Assembly: GCA_034336665.1 (NCBI GenBank) | Contig: JAPFBE010000033.1 | Coordinates: forward strand, 1,426,001 to 1,490,000 | DNA length: 64,000 nt | Direction of reading: 5' to 3' | From: Luscinia megarhynchos | Lineage: Eukaryota; Chordata; Aves; Passeriformes; Turdidae | Shown here: positions 20,151-30,818 of the stretch, piece by piece | Layout of the letters: each line of letters opens with the position of its first letter | How positions within the stretch are numbered: position 1 is the stretch's first letter | Notes under the pieces: model-generated | What the model saw: only the letters and a program-made list of their open reading frames with translations | Told to the model about the DNA's origin: nothing | The model's database searches: none | Program-made: the position numbers and the translations under genes

Positions 20151-20542
20151 CAGGAAAGAAATAATAACCAGGGCTAGAGGGGCCCTGCCTCTAGCCAGGG
20201 AGAGGCATGGGATGACAGGATCTATTGGATAGTGTGGGTGCGATGGCCTGGCACATCAAAGCCACAAAAACATAGTGTGTTAGTTGATACTGGTTCACAA
20301 TGTAACCTGATACCATCAGAACACGTGGGGAAGGTACCTGTTTCCATTGTTGATGTGACGGGGCGGAGGGATCACAGGAATTCACTTTGCTGGAAGCTGA
20401 GATTAGCCTGAAAAGAAAGGGGTGGCAGAAACATCCAATTGTAACTGGCCCAGGGGCACCACACATTCTAGGCATAGACTTCCTCAAGAATGGCTGCTAC
20501 AAAGACCCAAAGGGGTTCAGGTGAGCGTTTGGAATAGCTGTG
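20151..20542 (+). pseudogene. ERVL-2 gag/pol junction and protease
   Basis: The gag end resumes after LTR-I, reaches UAG at 20175-20177, then enters the protease with FVDTGSQCNLIPSE (active site DTG near 20287) and HILGIDFL. There is a frame disruption near 20360, in the region following the active site. A TGA lies near 20520. It is cut at 20542 by LTR-B1; RT continues at 22504. Confidence 0.75.
20172..20196 (+). promoter_or_regulatory. ERVL-2 stem-loop around the gag UAG
   Basis: GGCTAGAG (20172-20179) pairs perfectly with CTCTAGCC (20189-20196). The UAG lies within the stem, as in ERVL-1. Confidence 0.65.
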
Positions 20543-22503
20543 TGTCCTGGTTTGAAGGACAGGTGTCTGCCAATAAAGGCAGAAGTTTTCCTTTGAAGTA
20601 GAGACCTTAATTCCACTCCCCCCAAGTATTATAAATGTTTGAATCCAAGACTCTGAGGCAGAGATAAGGGGGTAGGAATAACAGCTCTTTTACTAATATA
20701 TATAACAGTAAGCAGAAAAAACAGCAGTTCTTAAAATTACCACAACACAGAACAGATAACTCGGTCCCAGTCCTTTCTTTAGCTGCAGGCACACTCTCTC
20801 TCTGCCCTCGGTCCCGGGGCTCCAGACTGAACAAAAAGTGGCAGCCGCAGAGAGGCGGGAGCGGAGGCGGGAGGGGGGGGCAGCAGCCACACGGGTCTCG
20901 GATGGGAGCGGCTGTAGAGGGCAGCTCCTCGCTCACCGTTGTGTCCGGGTGATCAGCTGTGTCCGCAGAGGCAGGAGGCTGGAACAGGGAAATGCAGGGC
21001 AGGTGATCGCAGAGGGCCTGGCTCTCCTGCGTTCGGCTGCGTGGCTGCAGACGGGGTGTCCTCCTCCGAGCTCCCCGGAAACACGAGTCCCCTCCTGTGA
21101 TGGTGTGACTTGGGTTTGCCAACCTTAATATATTTAATTTCTTTTTGAGACAGGACCCAGGAGTAGAGACAAGGCAGGCTCAAAACTTAAAAAGGTACAA
21201 GAAGAAATTTATTAATAATACAAAAAAAAAAAAAATTAGAATTCAGGATAAAATTCCTAGATTGTTCCCTTCTCCCCTTCATTCCACATTTCTTACCAAC
21301 CAACATACAGAGAGAACATTTCAATCAGTTATACACTTAAATAATCAGTTCAGTTTACTTCAGAGAGAAAAGTCCCTTTTCTGGTTATGGCTTAGGGGGT
21401 GTCTTCACCTTCACAGTCTGCGTCCGCCCGAAAACTACAGAACTATGAATTTTTCCTCCCATTTACACAGTCCTTCCAGAGCCGTGTTATGGGTTACGTT
21501 ACACACTTGGGGTATCACTTTTAAAGGCAGGCTGCCGAAAAACAAAATTCTCTTCATCTGCTTCTCTATCAAATGTCTCTGTTCATATTCCAGTCCCAGA
21601 ACAGAGAGAGCTCCATTTCCCCGAGGCAAAAAGTCTTCTACTCAAGCATCCAAACCTCCCCAAGTATATTTCACAGCTTAAAGGAACTTTAGTGAAGTCA
21701 CAATCCCCACAGCCCACAAAAAAGGTTTTCAGCTACTTGCATCTTTTCAATCTCTTCCCACCAGGAACTTTGTCTTCATCCCGCTGACCTCTGTAGTCTC
21801 CACGCTTCATTTCTCCTCATTCAGGGGAACTTAGGAGATCCAGGATTCCATCCAGGCATAAAAAAGTTACAATTGTATCCAGATTGCGAAGAAACAAACG
21901 TGGGCAGCTGGAGTTCTTCTCTGCCACTTGGAAAGGCGAGCTGAGCCCAGCCAGCAGGGCTGGGGCCATGCAGCTGGTGCTGGGGCCATGCGGAGCCCGG
22001 GGCCCCCCCAAGCCAGGGGCTCCCCGCAGAGCCGGGGTGCCGGGCCGGACCCCAGACCTAGCCCGGAGCCTGGGCCAGAGTCCCCCAGCCAGGGACCCCC
22101 ACCTCCGGAGGCCGGAAACCAAAAGAGCCCGTCAACTCGATGCAACTGTGATCCGTGAAAGCGAAACAACTTCCCCATTGGTTTCCCGTGCTGTCCATCA
22201 CTGAATCAGCTCTCCGATTGGCGCCAGCAGCCCACAGAGGAAGCTCCCAGAGACGGGAGAGCACCCCCCACTCCCCAGCCCCACGGAGCCATCCCTGAGG
22301 CGAAACCACCCCTCCCCCCCACCACGTGAAACCAACACACCTCCGGAAGCACGAGTGCCCCTCCTGAAACCGCTCCCACCTACCCCTTTTGTCCAGAGTC
22401 GTCAAAGGTCCTGGATATAACCCGGCCAGCTCCATTGGCATGATAATGGGAAAAATTCTTTAAATTGACACAGTAATAAAAAAAAACCACTCAAACCCCA
22501 ACA
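20543..22503 (-). repeat. LTR-B1 solo LTR inside ERVL-2 pol, itself containing LTR-A1
   Basis: The plus-strand ends are TGTCCTGG and CCAACA; CTGTG is duplicated at 20538-20542 and 22504-22508. Removing LTR-A1 leaves about 0.7 kb that matches the LTR at 24091-24785. The internal layout reads best on the minus strand. Confidence 0.85.
21096..22339 (-). repeat. LTR-A1 solo LTR inside LTR-B1
   Basis: Inverted copy of the 1.2-1.4 kb LTR-A family (also at 33170, 57449 and 61110). The ends are plus-strand TGTGATGG and CCAACACA; CCTCC is duplicated at 21091-21095 and 22340-22344. It is GC-rich in its middle and AT-rich near its 3' end. Confidence 0.9.
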
Positions 22504-23714
22504 CTGTGGTAGCGGCAGAGAGCATTAAGCAGTTGAACACCTTGCCTGGACTGTCAGAAAACACATCTGCAGTAGGACTCCTGAAAGTGACAGAGCAACA
22601 GGTGCCAATTGCCACCTTGACAGTGCACCACCGGCAGTACGGGACAAATCAAGATGCTGTGATCCCCATCCAAAAGATGATCCGTGAGCTGGAGAGTCAA
22701 GGGGTGGTCAACAAAACCCATTCACCCTTCAACAGTCCTATCTGGCCTGTGCGCAAATCTGATGGAGAATGGAGATTGACTGTGGACTATCGTGCATTGA
22801 ATGAAGTCACCCCACCACTGAGCGCTGCAGTGCCGGACATGCTGGAACTCCAGTACGAGCTGGAGTCCAAGGCAGCAAGGTGGTATGCCACCATTGACAT
22901 AGCCAATGCATTTTTCTCCATTCCTTTGGCTGCAGAGTGCAGGCCTCAGTTTGCTTTCACCTGGAGGGGCGTGCAGTACACCTGGAACCGACTGCCCCAG
23001 GCGTGGAAACACAGCCCCACCATCTGCCACAGACTGATCCAGGCTGCACTGGAAAAGAATGAGGCTCCAGAACATGTGCAGTACATTGATGACATCATTG
23101 TGTGGGGGAACATGGCAATGGAGGTATTTCAGAAGGGAGAGAAGATCATCCAGATTTTGCTGGGAGCCGGTTTCACCATTAAAAAGAGCAAAGTCAAAGG
23201 ACCTGCTCGAGAGATCCAGTTCCTGGGAGTGAAGTGGCAAGATGGATGGCGCCAGGTCTCCACTGAGGTCATCAATAAGATCACTGCAATATCTCCACCA
23301 ACAAGCAAGAAGGAAACACAAGCTTTCCTAGGTACCATAGGCTTTTGGAGAATGCACATTCCTGAGTACAGCCAGACTGTGAGCCCTCCCTACCTGGTCA
23401 CCCGCAAGAAGAACGATTTCCACTGGGGCCCTGAACAAAAGCAAGCCTTTGCCCAGATCAAACAGGAGATCGCTCATGTGGTAGCCCTTGGCCGAGTCAG
23501 GATGGGACCAGAGGCAAAGAATGTGATTTACTCCGCAGCCAGCAACTATGGTCTGTCCTGGAGCCTTTGGCAGATGGTGCATGGGGAGACTCGAGGCCGA
23601 CCTCTGTGATTCTGGAACCGAAGTTACAAAGGGTCTGAAGCCAATTACACTCCCACAGAGAAGGAAATCTTGGCTGCCTACGAAAGAGTTCAAGCTGCCT
23701 CAGAGGCGATTGGC
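22504..23714 (+). pseudogene. ERVL-2 reverse transcriptase, truncated
   Basis: From 22506 a 367-residue stretch covers the whole RT: WRLTVDYRALNEV, ATIDIANAFFSIPL, LPQAWKHSPTICH and QYIDDIIVW (near 23078-23108), then thumb and connection, to a TGA at about 23607. Reading continues to about 23705 (YTPTEKEILAAYE). The sequence then jumps into the end of the 3' LTR, so RNase H and integrase are deleted. It is close to ERVL-1 RT along its length. Confidence 0.9.
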
Positions 23715-23789
23715 AGGGTGTTTACATTCTCCATTTCAAAGAGAAGCTTCTGCCTTTATTGGCAGATAACTGTCCTTCAAACTAGGACG
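23715..23789 (+). repeat. ERVL-2 3' LTR remnant (last 75 bp)
   Basis: Matches 17785-17859. The internal deletion joins pol to this stub, with AGGGTG at the join. Confidence 0.85.
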
Positions 23790-23794
23790 CTTTC

Positions 23795-24090
23795 CTAGAG
23801 ACATCCTTTAAGGGCTGGACGACTTGGCTACAGAAGCAGGCACATTTCAGGAGAGAAGGGATCTTTCTGGAATATTAGAAAAAGAACCGGGGCTTTTAAA
23901 TGGTTTTGATACAGAAATATTAATGAATAAGCTGGCCACGGCAACTAGTGATTTGATAAATCTAGAACAACCCCTACAATCATCCCAATTAGTGTTAGGA
24001 ACTAAGCAAAGGCAGATGTCAAACATGTTACCAAAATGGGAAAAGGCAGAGGGCCAAGACCACAAATTAATAATAGATTCATTCCATGTC
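23795..24090 (+). pseudogene. ERV-G env, second piece (heptad region)
   Basis: The frame from about 23824 has a heptad-like helical region (IFL-type and LATATSDLINLEQPL) as found after a fusion peptide. It lies between ERVL-2 and LTR-B2 and its ends fit the target duplications on both sides, so it is the middle of the interrupted ERV-G env. Confidence 0.6.
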
Positions 24091-24785
24091 TGTCCTAGTT
24101 TGAAGGACAGGTGTCTGCCGATAAAGGCAGAAGTTTTCCTTTGAAATAGAGACTTTAATTCCACTCCCCCCAAGTATTATAATTGTTTGAATCAAGGACT
24201 CTGAGGCAGAGATGAGGGGGTAGGAATAACAGCTCTTTTACTAATATATATAACAGTAAGCAGAAACAACAGCAGTTGTTAAAATTACCAACAAAACAGA
24301 ACAGATAACTCAGTTCCAGTCCTTTCTTTAGCTGCAGGCACACTCTCTCTGCACTTGTTCCCGTTGCTCCAGACGGGCAAAGCCCGACAGCTGCAGAGAA
24401 GCAGGCGGGAGCAGAGGCGGGAGGGGGCGGCAGTGGACACACCGGTCTCAGGTGGGAGCGGGCTGTAGAGGGCAGCTCCTCGCTCACCGTTTGTGTCCTG
24501 GTGATCACCTGTGTCCGCAGAGGCAGGAGGCTGGAACGGGGCAGATGCAGGGCGGGTGATCGCAGAGGGTCTGGCTCTCCTGCGTTCGGCCGCGTGGCTG
24601 CAGACGGGGATCCTCCTCTGAGCTCTCCGGAAATATGAATCCCCCCTCCGGAAGCCGCTCCCACCTACCCCTTTTGTCTAGAGTTGTCAAAGGTCCTGGG
24701 TGTAACCCGGCTAGCTCCATTGGCATGATAATGGGAAAAATTCTTTAAGTTGATACAGTAATAAAAAAACACTCAACCCCCCACG
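24091..24785 (-). repeat. LTR-B2 solo LTR inside ERV-G env
   Basis: Closely matches LTR-B1 without the A insertion. The flanks are ATGTC (24086-24090) and ATGTG (24786-24790), a 5-bp duplication with one mismatch. Confidence 0.85.
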
Positions 24786-24790
24786 ATGTG

Positions 24791-25898
24791 GCTCAATGTG
24801 TCTTTAGCTCTCAGCTGTATGCTAGCATAGTTATGGATAAAATCAAAAACTTCTTTGATCATAAGGGAAGGAAATGACGGAGCTTTCCCGATTGAGATTC
24901 GACAGGTAGTTTGGGGTAATGCCACAGATTTTGAAAGAAAATTCCAGTCGTGTTGGACCCTGGTGAATTTCACCTATGATCCAATTGATAATGTAGCCAC
25001 TGCCTTTGTGCTTACTATCTGTAATGCCACAATTCATGTCATTCACATCATTATTGCACTAGGATTAAACCATGAGGGGACAGTGTTATACCCCTCAGAA
25101 CATAGAATGTGGGCCCAAAAAGTGAATGAGAAATGGCAAACTGCAAACCTGGAATCTGGTATTACCCTAGAACAGCAAGGATTTATTTGTGAGGGTAATA
25201 CAATCGATGCCCAAGATATATGTCTGGACACTGAGCATGGAGTCTGTCACTTTGAAATTCATCCAAATATTAGCCAAAAGACTGGGCTTATATATATTGG
25301 ACAAGGTTGTGTATGCTTAAGAACTGCTTGTGCTTTTATAGAAATAGATAATAACAATTATGTAACTTTGTCTGATAAGAATCACTCTAATTTTTATATT
25401 TGCCATTTTGCTATGATTGTTGGATGTGACTTCTCATATTTTGCACCCGTTGTATCCCACCAGCTGATAAGATCTAATTACACCTATCGGAATTAACCTT
25501 ACAATGGTAAGACAATTAACCAAATATCAAGACATGACTAAAATCTTGAAAGAGATCTGAGAAAATGGACAAAAAAAATAACTGTAGTTACTGTCTATCA
25601 TGATACAAAAAGGATACACAGAGTTATACAGAGACTGAAACAGGACACAAGTCATCACTGGTGGGTTACACTCTTTGGATGGTCACCAACCGCAACTGGA
25701 ATTTTAAACACACTGCTACACCCTATAATTGTAATATTGATACTAGTTGGTATAAGCTTTGTAGTATCAATTATGATATGTGTTGTGAATTGGAAAATGT
25801 TGAAATACATAGCAATTTTAACCTCATTGTCAAAGGTGCATGGAAAGGCATTGAGCGACACCTATTGTAACAACTGGCTAGCTAGAAAATCCTTGTAG
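24791..25898 (+). pseudogene. ERV-G env, third piece (ectodomain end, membrane span)
   Basis: The 24855-25496 frame encodes a cysteine-rich ectodomain (CHFEIHPNIS, GCVCLRTAC) with glycosylation sites. After a shift near 25496 a second frame runs to a TAG at 25896-25898, with HHWWVTLFGWSPTATG just before a membrane span (about 25715-25795, HPIIVILILVGISFVV) and a short tail. One more stop lies near 25557. The large domain between the heptad region and the membrane lacks a canonical CX6CC, so the env type is uncertain. Confidence 0.65.
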
Positions 25899-25927
25899 TA
25901 GGTAAAAGAATTTACTTTAAATTTCCC

Positions 25928-25940
25928 AGAAAAGGGGGGA
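25928..25940 (+). promoter_or_regulatory. ERV-G polypurine tract
   Basis: AGAAAAGGGGGGA, two bases before the 3' LTR. Confidence 0.8.
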
Positions 25941-25942
25941 AA

Positions 25943-26529
25943 TGAGACAGGGAATTGAAGAGTAAGGAATAATTAATCAAAACCAAGACAATGAGGAATG
26001 CCTGACATTTACTATGCTTGCAAAAATCGGGAGGAGAGGCAAACCAGTTTGTGATAAACAGAGCCAGAACTTGTAAACAGGGTGAGGGGTGCAAACTTAC
26101 CAGTGATAAGTGATAAATCCAAAACCTTAAATAAGCGAGAACTAATCTCAAGGTCTGGAATGTGCCCAAAAGGCTAAGATGCGTGCTCCAGAGATAAAGT
26201 TGAAAAGTTCAAGTGCAATGAAGAGTTTGGAAGCCTTCGTCAGAGACCCCTGACGACCCCTGAATTGGGGAGGCACAAGCGCAAAAGGACTTTTGGTTCA
26301 TTTTAATGCAAAGCGTGGGTAGGCGGGACTAGACGGGGCTAGGACATGAATATGTATTAGGCATATTGTGTAGTCCTAGGCTTTTAGGGAATAAGTAGAA
26401 CAGTAGTTTGAAGTTTCGTGGGGGCATGCTTTGGGAGGAATTATCCCCATGCACCTCACCACTGAATAAATGCATACCTACTTTATAATTCTCATTTCTC
26501 ACGAGTTATAGAGTCTTTTCTGTGTATCA
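25943..26529 (+). repeat. ERV-G 3' LTR
   Basis: TGAGACAGGG to GTATCA, 587 bp, with AATAAA near 26465 about 65 bp before the end. Only one copy is in the window. Confidence 0.8.
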
Positions 26530-26699
26530 CTATGCCTATAGATCCAAAATTGACTACATCTGGAATGGCACAAAAGATCATGATGTTAAAGTAGCAAAAT
26601 TATATAGAAGACCCCTTGGAAGAAGCAAAAATTATTTATGAAAAAAATGAGCGCACACTGGAAGCTAGAAAAGAAGGAATATTGCTCAAGCCAGATTAT
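26530..26699. other. Flank of ERV-G LTR, unassigned
   Basis: A-rich sequence with no assignable feature. Confidence 0.3.
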
Positions 26700-27230
26700 T
26701 TATAAAAAGAAAGAGAGAGGATATTGCTATAAGTACATATGATATTATTGGCTTTTCAAAAATAATAAAATGAATGCTATATGTATAATGTTGGAAAACT
26801 TTGCTGTATGAATATACTTTCTTTTAGTTCTGCTATTAGCAAAACTTACAAATAGTAATGTGATAAATATATTCTTTCTTGGACTGTAACATGGCAATGT
26901 CAAAAGCTTTTGTTCATGTAACTAACTCACAGAATGGTAAAAGGATAATCAGAAAACTTTTCACATTCTTGGATTATCCTATCTGGCTGAAGATTGGGGT
27001 GATGATCACCAGAACTCCAGGGAAGGAATTTATTGATCTCTGTTATCAGGGAGTGAGCCAACAAGAAGGAGCCACAAGGAAAAAAAATAAAAAAAGTAAA
27101 AAAATGTTGATTTACAGGTTGGGGGGGAGTGATTTTGAATTATGCATGAAGGTCTATGAATATGCAACAGGCTGATGCATTTAATGAAGTGTTCTCTGAG
27201 TTAAGGTGTGCCCTTGTCTGGATGCCAAGC
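26700..27230 (+). mobile_element. Internal 3' end plus LTR-F start, inverted relative of 15490-15990
   Basis: It matches the minus strand of 15490-15990 over about 500 bp. A polypurine tract (GGTTGGGGGGGAG, about 27118-27126) precedes TGATTTTGAATTATGC, the LTR-F start. The LTR is cut off near 27230. Confidence 0.65.
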
Positions 27231-28090
27231 ACCCAGCGGTATAACCTGCCCACATCACTGAGTGCCACTGTGATGGACATGCTGGAATTTCAGTACGAAC
27301 AGTCATATTGTAAGACCTCTCTATCATGTGACCCAGAATAAGAATGATTTCAAGTGGGATCCTGAACAACAACAAGTATTTGGACAAATTAAACAGGAAA
27401 TTGTTCATGCAGTAGCCCTTGGACCAGTCAGGACAGGATGTGAGGCACATGCTCTACTCCACAGCTGGGAAAAATGGTCTTTCCTGGAGCCTCTGCCACA
27501 AAGTATCTGGGGACACTCAAGGACAACCCCTGGGATTCTGGACTTGGGGATACAAAGGATCTGAGGTCAGCTACACTCCAGCTGAAAAAGAGATACTGGC
27601 AGTTTATGAAGGTATTCAAGCTGCTTCAAAAGTGATTTGCACCAAAGCACAGTTCCTCCTGGCACTCTGACTGCCAATGCTGGGCTGGATGTTCCAGGGA
27701 ACACACATCGTGCCACTGGTGCTTCGCGGTTTAAGTTGATGTCTCTGATCAGTCATCCAGCTTGAATAGGAAACACCAATCACTGTGGAGTTTTGGAAGC
27801 CATCACAAACTGTCCCAAAGATGATAATTTCAAATTATCATCAGAAGAGCAGGAGGAGACGGTGACATATGGTAAGGAGGCCCCACCATGTAATTGGCTA
27901 TCTGAAAATGAAAAGCAATATTCTCTCTTTACTGATGGTTCCTGACGTATTGCGGGGATACATCAAAAATGGAAAGCTGACCTACACAGTCCCACATGAT
28001 GAGTCACAGAAGTTATTGAGGGACAAGGTGGATCAAGTCAGGTTGCAGAGCTGAAAGACATCCAGCTGTGTGATGGCTAACATCTGGCCT
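27231..28090 (+). pseudogene. ERVL pol fragment (RT end and RNase H)
   Basis: A short RT piece (MDMLEFQYE, near 27270) jumps to the thumb/connection (near 27325: YHVTQNKNDFKWDPEQQQ) and continues through YTPAEKEILAVYEGIQAA. Degraded RNase H follows, to about 28070 (VAELKDIQL). It aligns with ERVL-1 RT and RNase H with a large internal deletion and many stops. No LTR is attached. Confidence 0.75.
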
Positions 28091-28142
28091 GAAAGCGTCA
28101 CAGGCACAAGTAACCCTGACCTTAACTCGATCAGCCAATACC

Positions 28143-28388
28143 TGTGATAGAAAGGAAACATCTTTTGGAGAAAGGGCACTGAGAGGTGGAGGGACTTGGC
28201 TGCAGAGAACGGATGCCAGCCAATCCCTGATGAGCATGTATGCAGGCAGCTATTGGTCAGTGAACTGGTTGGCACCAAGATTCTAGCCAATTGGGGTCAA
28301 CCATATAAAAGCAAGTGGTGAACAATAAAGTTTGGCTATTGCTGCACGAACCTCGGAGTGTCATGTCCTGTCCATCTCAACTGCTACG
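28143..28388 (+). repeat. Alpharetrovirus-like LTR (start approximate)
   Basis: CATATAAAAGC near 28301 and AATAAA near 28323-28328 precede a tRNA-Trp-type primer site. The end is CTACG, from CTACA. The left end is inferred from the first TG after the pol fragment. Confidence 0.65.
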
Positions 28389-28390
28389 TT

Positions 28391-28411
28391 TGGTGACCCC
28401 TGATGTGATGG
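28391..28411 (+). promoter_or_regulatory. Primer-binding site, tRNA-Trp-like
   Basis: TGGTGACCCCTGATGTGATG matches the tRNA-Trp primer site known from avian alpharetroviruses, with one inserted T and one C-to-T change. Confidence 0.75.
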
Positions 28412-28527
28412 TGGTAGCCTAGCCGCATGAAGAGTGGGGAGACGGATGTGTCCAGCAGGGAGAGAGCAGCCTGGAGGGCTGCTGACAGCATGGAGAGCTG
28501 TAATAGTCCAGATGTGTAAATAATAGG

Positions 28528-28735
28528 GTGAGCCAATGGGAACATGGGGGGCAAGTTTCAACAGAAGATAAAGCTATAGTGAATGTTTGGACCCTTATGT
28601 TGAACAAAAGAGGTATTAAATACAATGAACAGGCTCTGCAAACTTTATTACAATTTTTCAAGAGCCAGCATGTAGAAGTCACTACAGAAGATGTTTTCAG
28701 TATTAAAAACCGGGAACAAGCTGGAAGAGTTAAGA
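28528..28735 (+). pseudogene. Alpha-like gag, matrix fragment
   Basis: About 140 bases after the primer site, a frame encodes a helical matrix-like domain (NVWTLMLNKRGIKYNEQALQ). It breaks off at about 28735, where an inverted ERV-P1 RT begins. The rest of the provirus is absent. Matrix identity rests on position after the LTR and primer site and on the helix-rich sequence. Confidence 0.6.
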
Positions 28736-29400
28736 CTGGGGTATTAACTAATTTGTCTTTCAATTTTCCGAAGCACTGCTCTACCTCTGGTGTCCATACC
28801 ACAACACCAGGACCGTTTGGGGTTAAAAAGTTATTTAAAGGTCTAGCCACAGCAGAAAAATCCTCAATCCATGCTCTGCAGTACCCCACCAACCCCAAAA
28901 ACCGCTGTAACTCCTTGTTAGTCTGAGGCAATGGTACCTGCAAAATCCCCTGTATTTTTTCTGGACCAATACACAGTAATCCTTCAGTCAGAATGTGTCC
29001 CAAATATCTGACCCCTCTTTCCACTAACTGCGCTTTCCTTTCGGACACCTCCAAGTCCTCCTTTTTTTTAGCAAGGAAATTAAGCAGCTTTACAGTAGCC
29101 TCTTCAACCAGTTTTTCCTGTTCCCCCGATAACAGCAAATCATCTTAACTTCCCCTGGGGAAGGACTGTCCATGTCAATTGTTGTTTTATCATCTTCCCT
29201 CCTTCCTCCTGTTCCCACTCAAAGGAAAATACTGTTTACTATCTTCTGTAATTTGACACCTCCAGACAGCATCCTTCAAATCCAGTACAGAATAATACCA
29301 ATGTGAAGAAGGGATCTGATTCAGGATTGTATATGGATCCGGAACTGTGGGATGCCTTGGTTTAACAATTTCATTTATTATTCTTAAATCCCGGATCGTC
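28736..29400 (-). pseudogene. ERV-P1 reverse transcriptase fragment
   Basis: Minus-strand reading gives a gamma-type RT from the palm (DPYTILNQIPSSHWYYSVLDL, near 29350-29280) to DDLLLSGEQEKLVEEATVK (near 29138), GHILTEGLLCIGPEKIQGIL and a connection start (VVWTPEVEQCFGKLKDKLVN), where it ends. The first tyrosine-valine part of the YVDD box is lost to decay, with stops just before DD. It corresponds to ERV-P2 RT. Confidence 0.75.
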
Positions 29401-30300
29401 CTTTATCCTTGTTCTCCCTCTCTTTATCACACACTGCATACCAGAGCCGGTCCCTGTCCTCTCACAGTCCAAACAGGGCTCCTCCCCCACCAGTGCTCCC
29501 AGTGCGCACGGCCCACAGCATCACAGGTGACTGGGCATCCCGCAGCCTCACGAGGGCCAGCGGCCATTGCCGGCCCTACCCGGGGGTGGCGGGGTCAGGC
29601 ACAGCTCGGTGCTGAGCCCCGGCAGCCCCAAAGGCCCCCAGCCCGTGCTCTCGGTCCCGCACATCCATGCCCGGCCCCACTGTTCATTGCCTCACCCATA
29701 TCTCTCCACACTCCTCTTCAACCAATTCTGTTCCAACACACAAACACTATCCATCCACCCGCTGTTGTTAAGACCCCTTCCCGATTCCCCTTATTGCCCC
29801 CCTAGGGCATCTATATAACATGGCCATATAAGCCCCTTTGCCAACTTATACTCTGGCCACACAAAATAACAATATTTTACCATTATTTCCATAGTTACCT
29901 CTGGGTGAATATGCAGTCTGTCCCAAGACCTCAGCATTCTCCCCAAGGAACTCTCCGGGGGCCCTTTCCTGGCTTCACCCTTCGAACCCTCCATGGGTGT
30001 CCTGTTTCACCTGTGCTACCCTCTATGGGCACCCTCCCAGGTGTACCTGTGCTACCCTCCATGGGAGCCCTCCCAGATTTGCTCCCCAAGGATCCCACTT
30101 TACTCACCGGTGAGATTTTCAGTGGTCCTTCCCTGTGGACTCTTCACTGACTCCCCCAGGTCCGCTACCCATCTGTCTCCTGGACAGTCTCAGGAACCCA
30201 ATTGATAGCCCGGTCCCAGCCGGCACCCAGGGGAGCTGATCACCGAAACTGGGTGAGGTGCACCTTCAGCTCCACCCGCTGCCTGCTGCACGGGATGGTG
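29401..30300 (-). pseudogene. ERV-P1 leader and degraded gag region
   Basis: Resembles 55240-56120 of ERV-P2 in reverse. Three imperfect repeats of about 33 bp (29985-30080) match the leader minisatellite at 55465-55575. No long coding frame survives. The CpG-rich part 29480-29680 is the counterpart of 55800-56060. Confidence 0.55.
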
Positions 30301-30329
30301 GAAATATCCTGGACACGAGACCCCAGAAT

Positions 30330-30818
30330 TGTTAGGAAAATTAATTCACAAACACCAGAGATTTATGTCCAAAAAGGAGACAGAGCAGTCCTTTTTGCTT
30401 TATTTGAATAAAGGGAGAGGCCATGGGGCATTCCCCTGGGATCTCTCAAAGTTTTGGAGGATGCAGCCTCCCTTTTTATCCTATTTTCCTGGCCACATTT
30501 CCCTTTCTCTTTCCCCATTGGCTGAGGTACTTGAGAGGTACACACTTCCCGGAACGCCTGACACCTGAGATTCCCCTCTAATGTATAACCCTTCCTTTTA
30601 ATTTTTAATTCTTGTAGAATTCGCAGTTTCCCCCCCTTGCTTCTTTCATCTTCCACTATCCAATTTCATTTATCGGCAAATCTACACTTTGTTTGTAAAG
30701 ACAAATATATTTTCCCATTCATCAATCAGTGGAATCCCTCCCATTGTTTCTTTTATCTCTTGGTGCTAACCTTATTTACCAGCAGATCTACAGCTTGTTT
30801 GTAAAGACAAATGCGACA
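30330..30818 (-). repeat. ERV-P1 5' LTR (LTR-C family)
   Basis: Plus-strand TGTTAGG...GCGACA, the reverse of LTRs at 54723 and 62528. The minus strand has the polyadenylation signal GAATAAAG. The primer-site-like CTGGGGTCTCGTGTCCAGG follows on the minus strand (about 30327-30308), related to a tRNA-Pro site. Confidence 0.8.

Larger units (their letters stand above)
17149..23789 (+). mobile_element. ERVL-2: class III-like provirus inside ERV-G env
   Basis: The plus-strand order is 5' LTR (17149-17859), tRNA-Lys-like primer site, gag, protease, RT, then a deletion into the last 75 bp of the 3' LTR. Gag, protease and RT are close relatives of ERVL-1. It contains two solo LTRs (19721-20150, 20543-22503). 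It is flanked by CTTTC. Confidence 0.9.
16290..26529 (+). mobile_element. ERV-G: 3' part of a gamma-like provirus, split by ERVL-2 and a solo LTR
   Basis: An integrase end, an env gene in three pieces, a polypurine tract and a 3' LTR lie on the plus strand at 16290-17148, 23795-24090 and 24791-26529. Each break is explained by an insertion with a target duplication. No 5' half was found next to it. Confidence 0.85.
28736..30818 (-). mobile_element. ERV-P1: truncated gamma-like provirus, inverted relative of ERV-P2
   Basis: On the minus strand it reads 5' LTR (30330-30818), tRNA-Pro-like primer site, leader with ~33-bp repeats, degraded gag and RT, then truncation at 28736. The same order, with similar sequence, is on the plus strand at 54723-57095. 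Confidence 0.8.

Noticed and set aside
22722..23321. 199-codon minus-strand frame
   Set aside because: Antisense shadow of the ERVL-2 reverse transcriptase; the same shadow occurs opposite ERVL-1.
29347..29818. 150-codon proline/alanine-rich plus-strand frames
   Set aside because: They lie antisense to the ERV-P1 gag/leader region and have GC-rich composition only.
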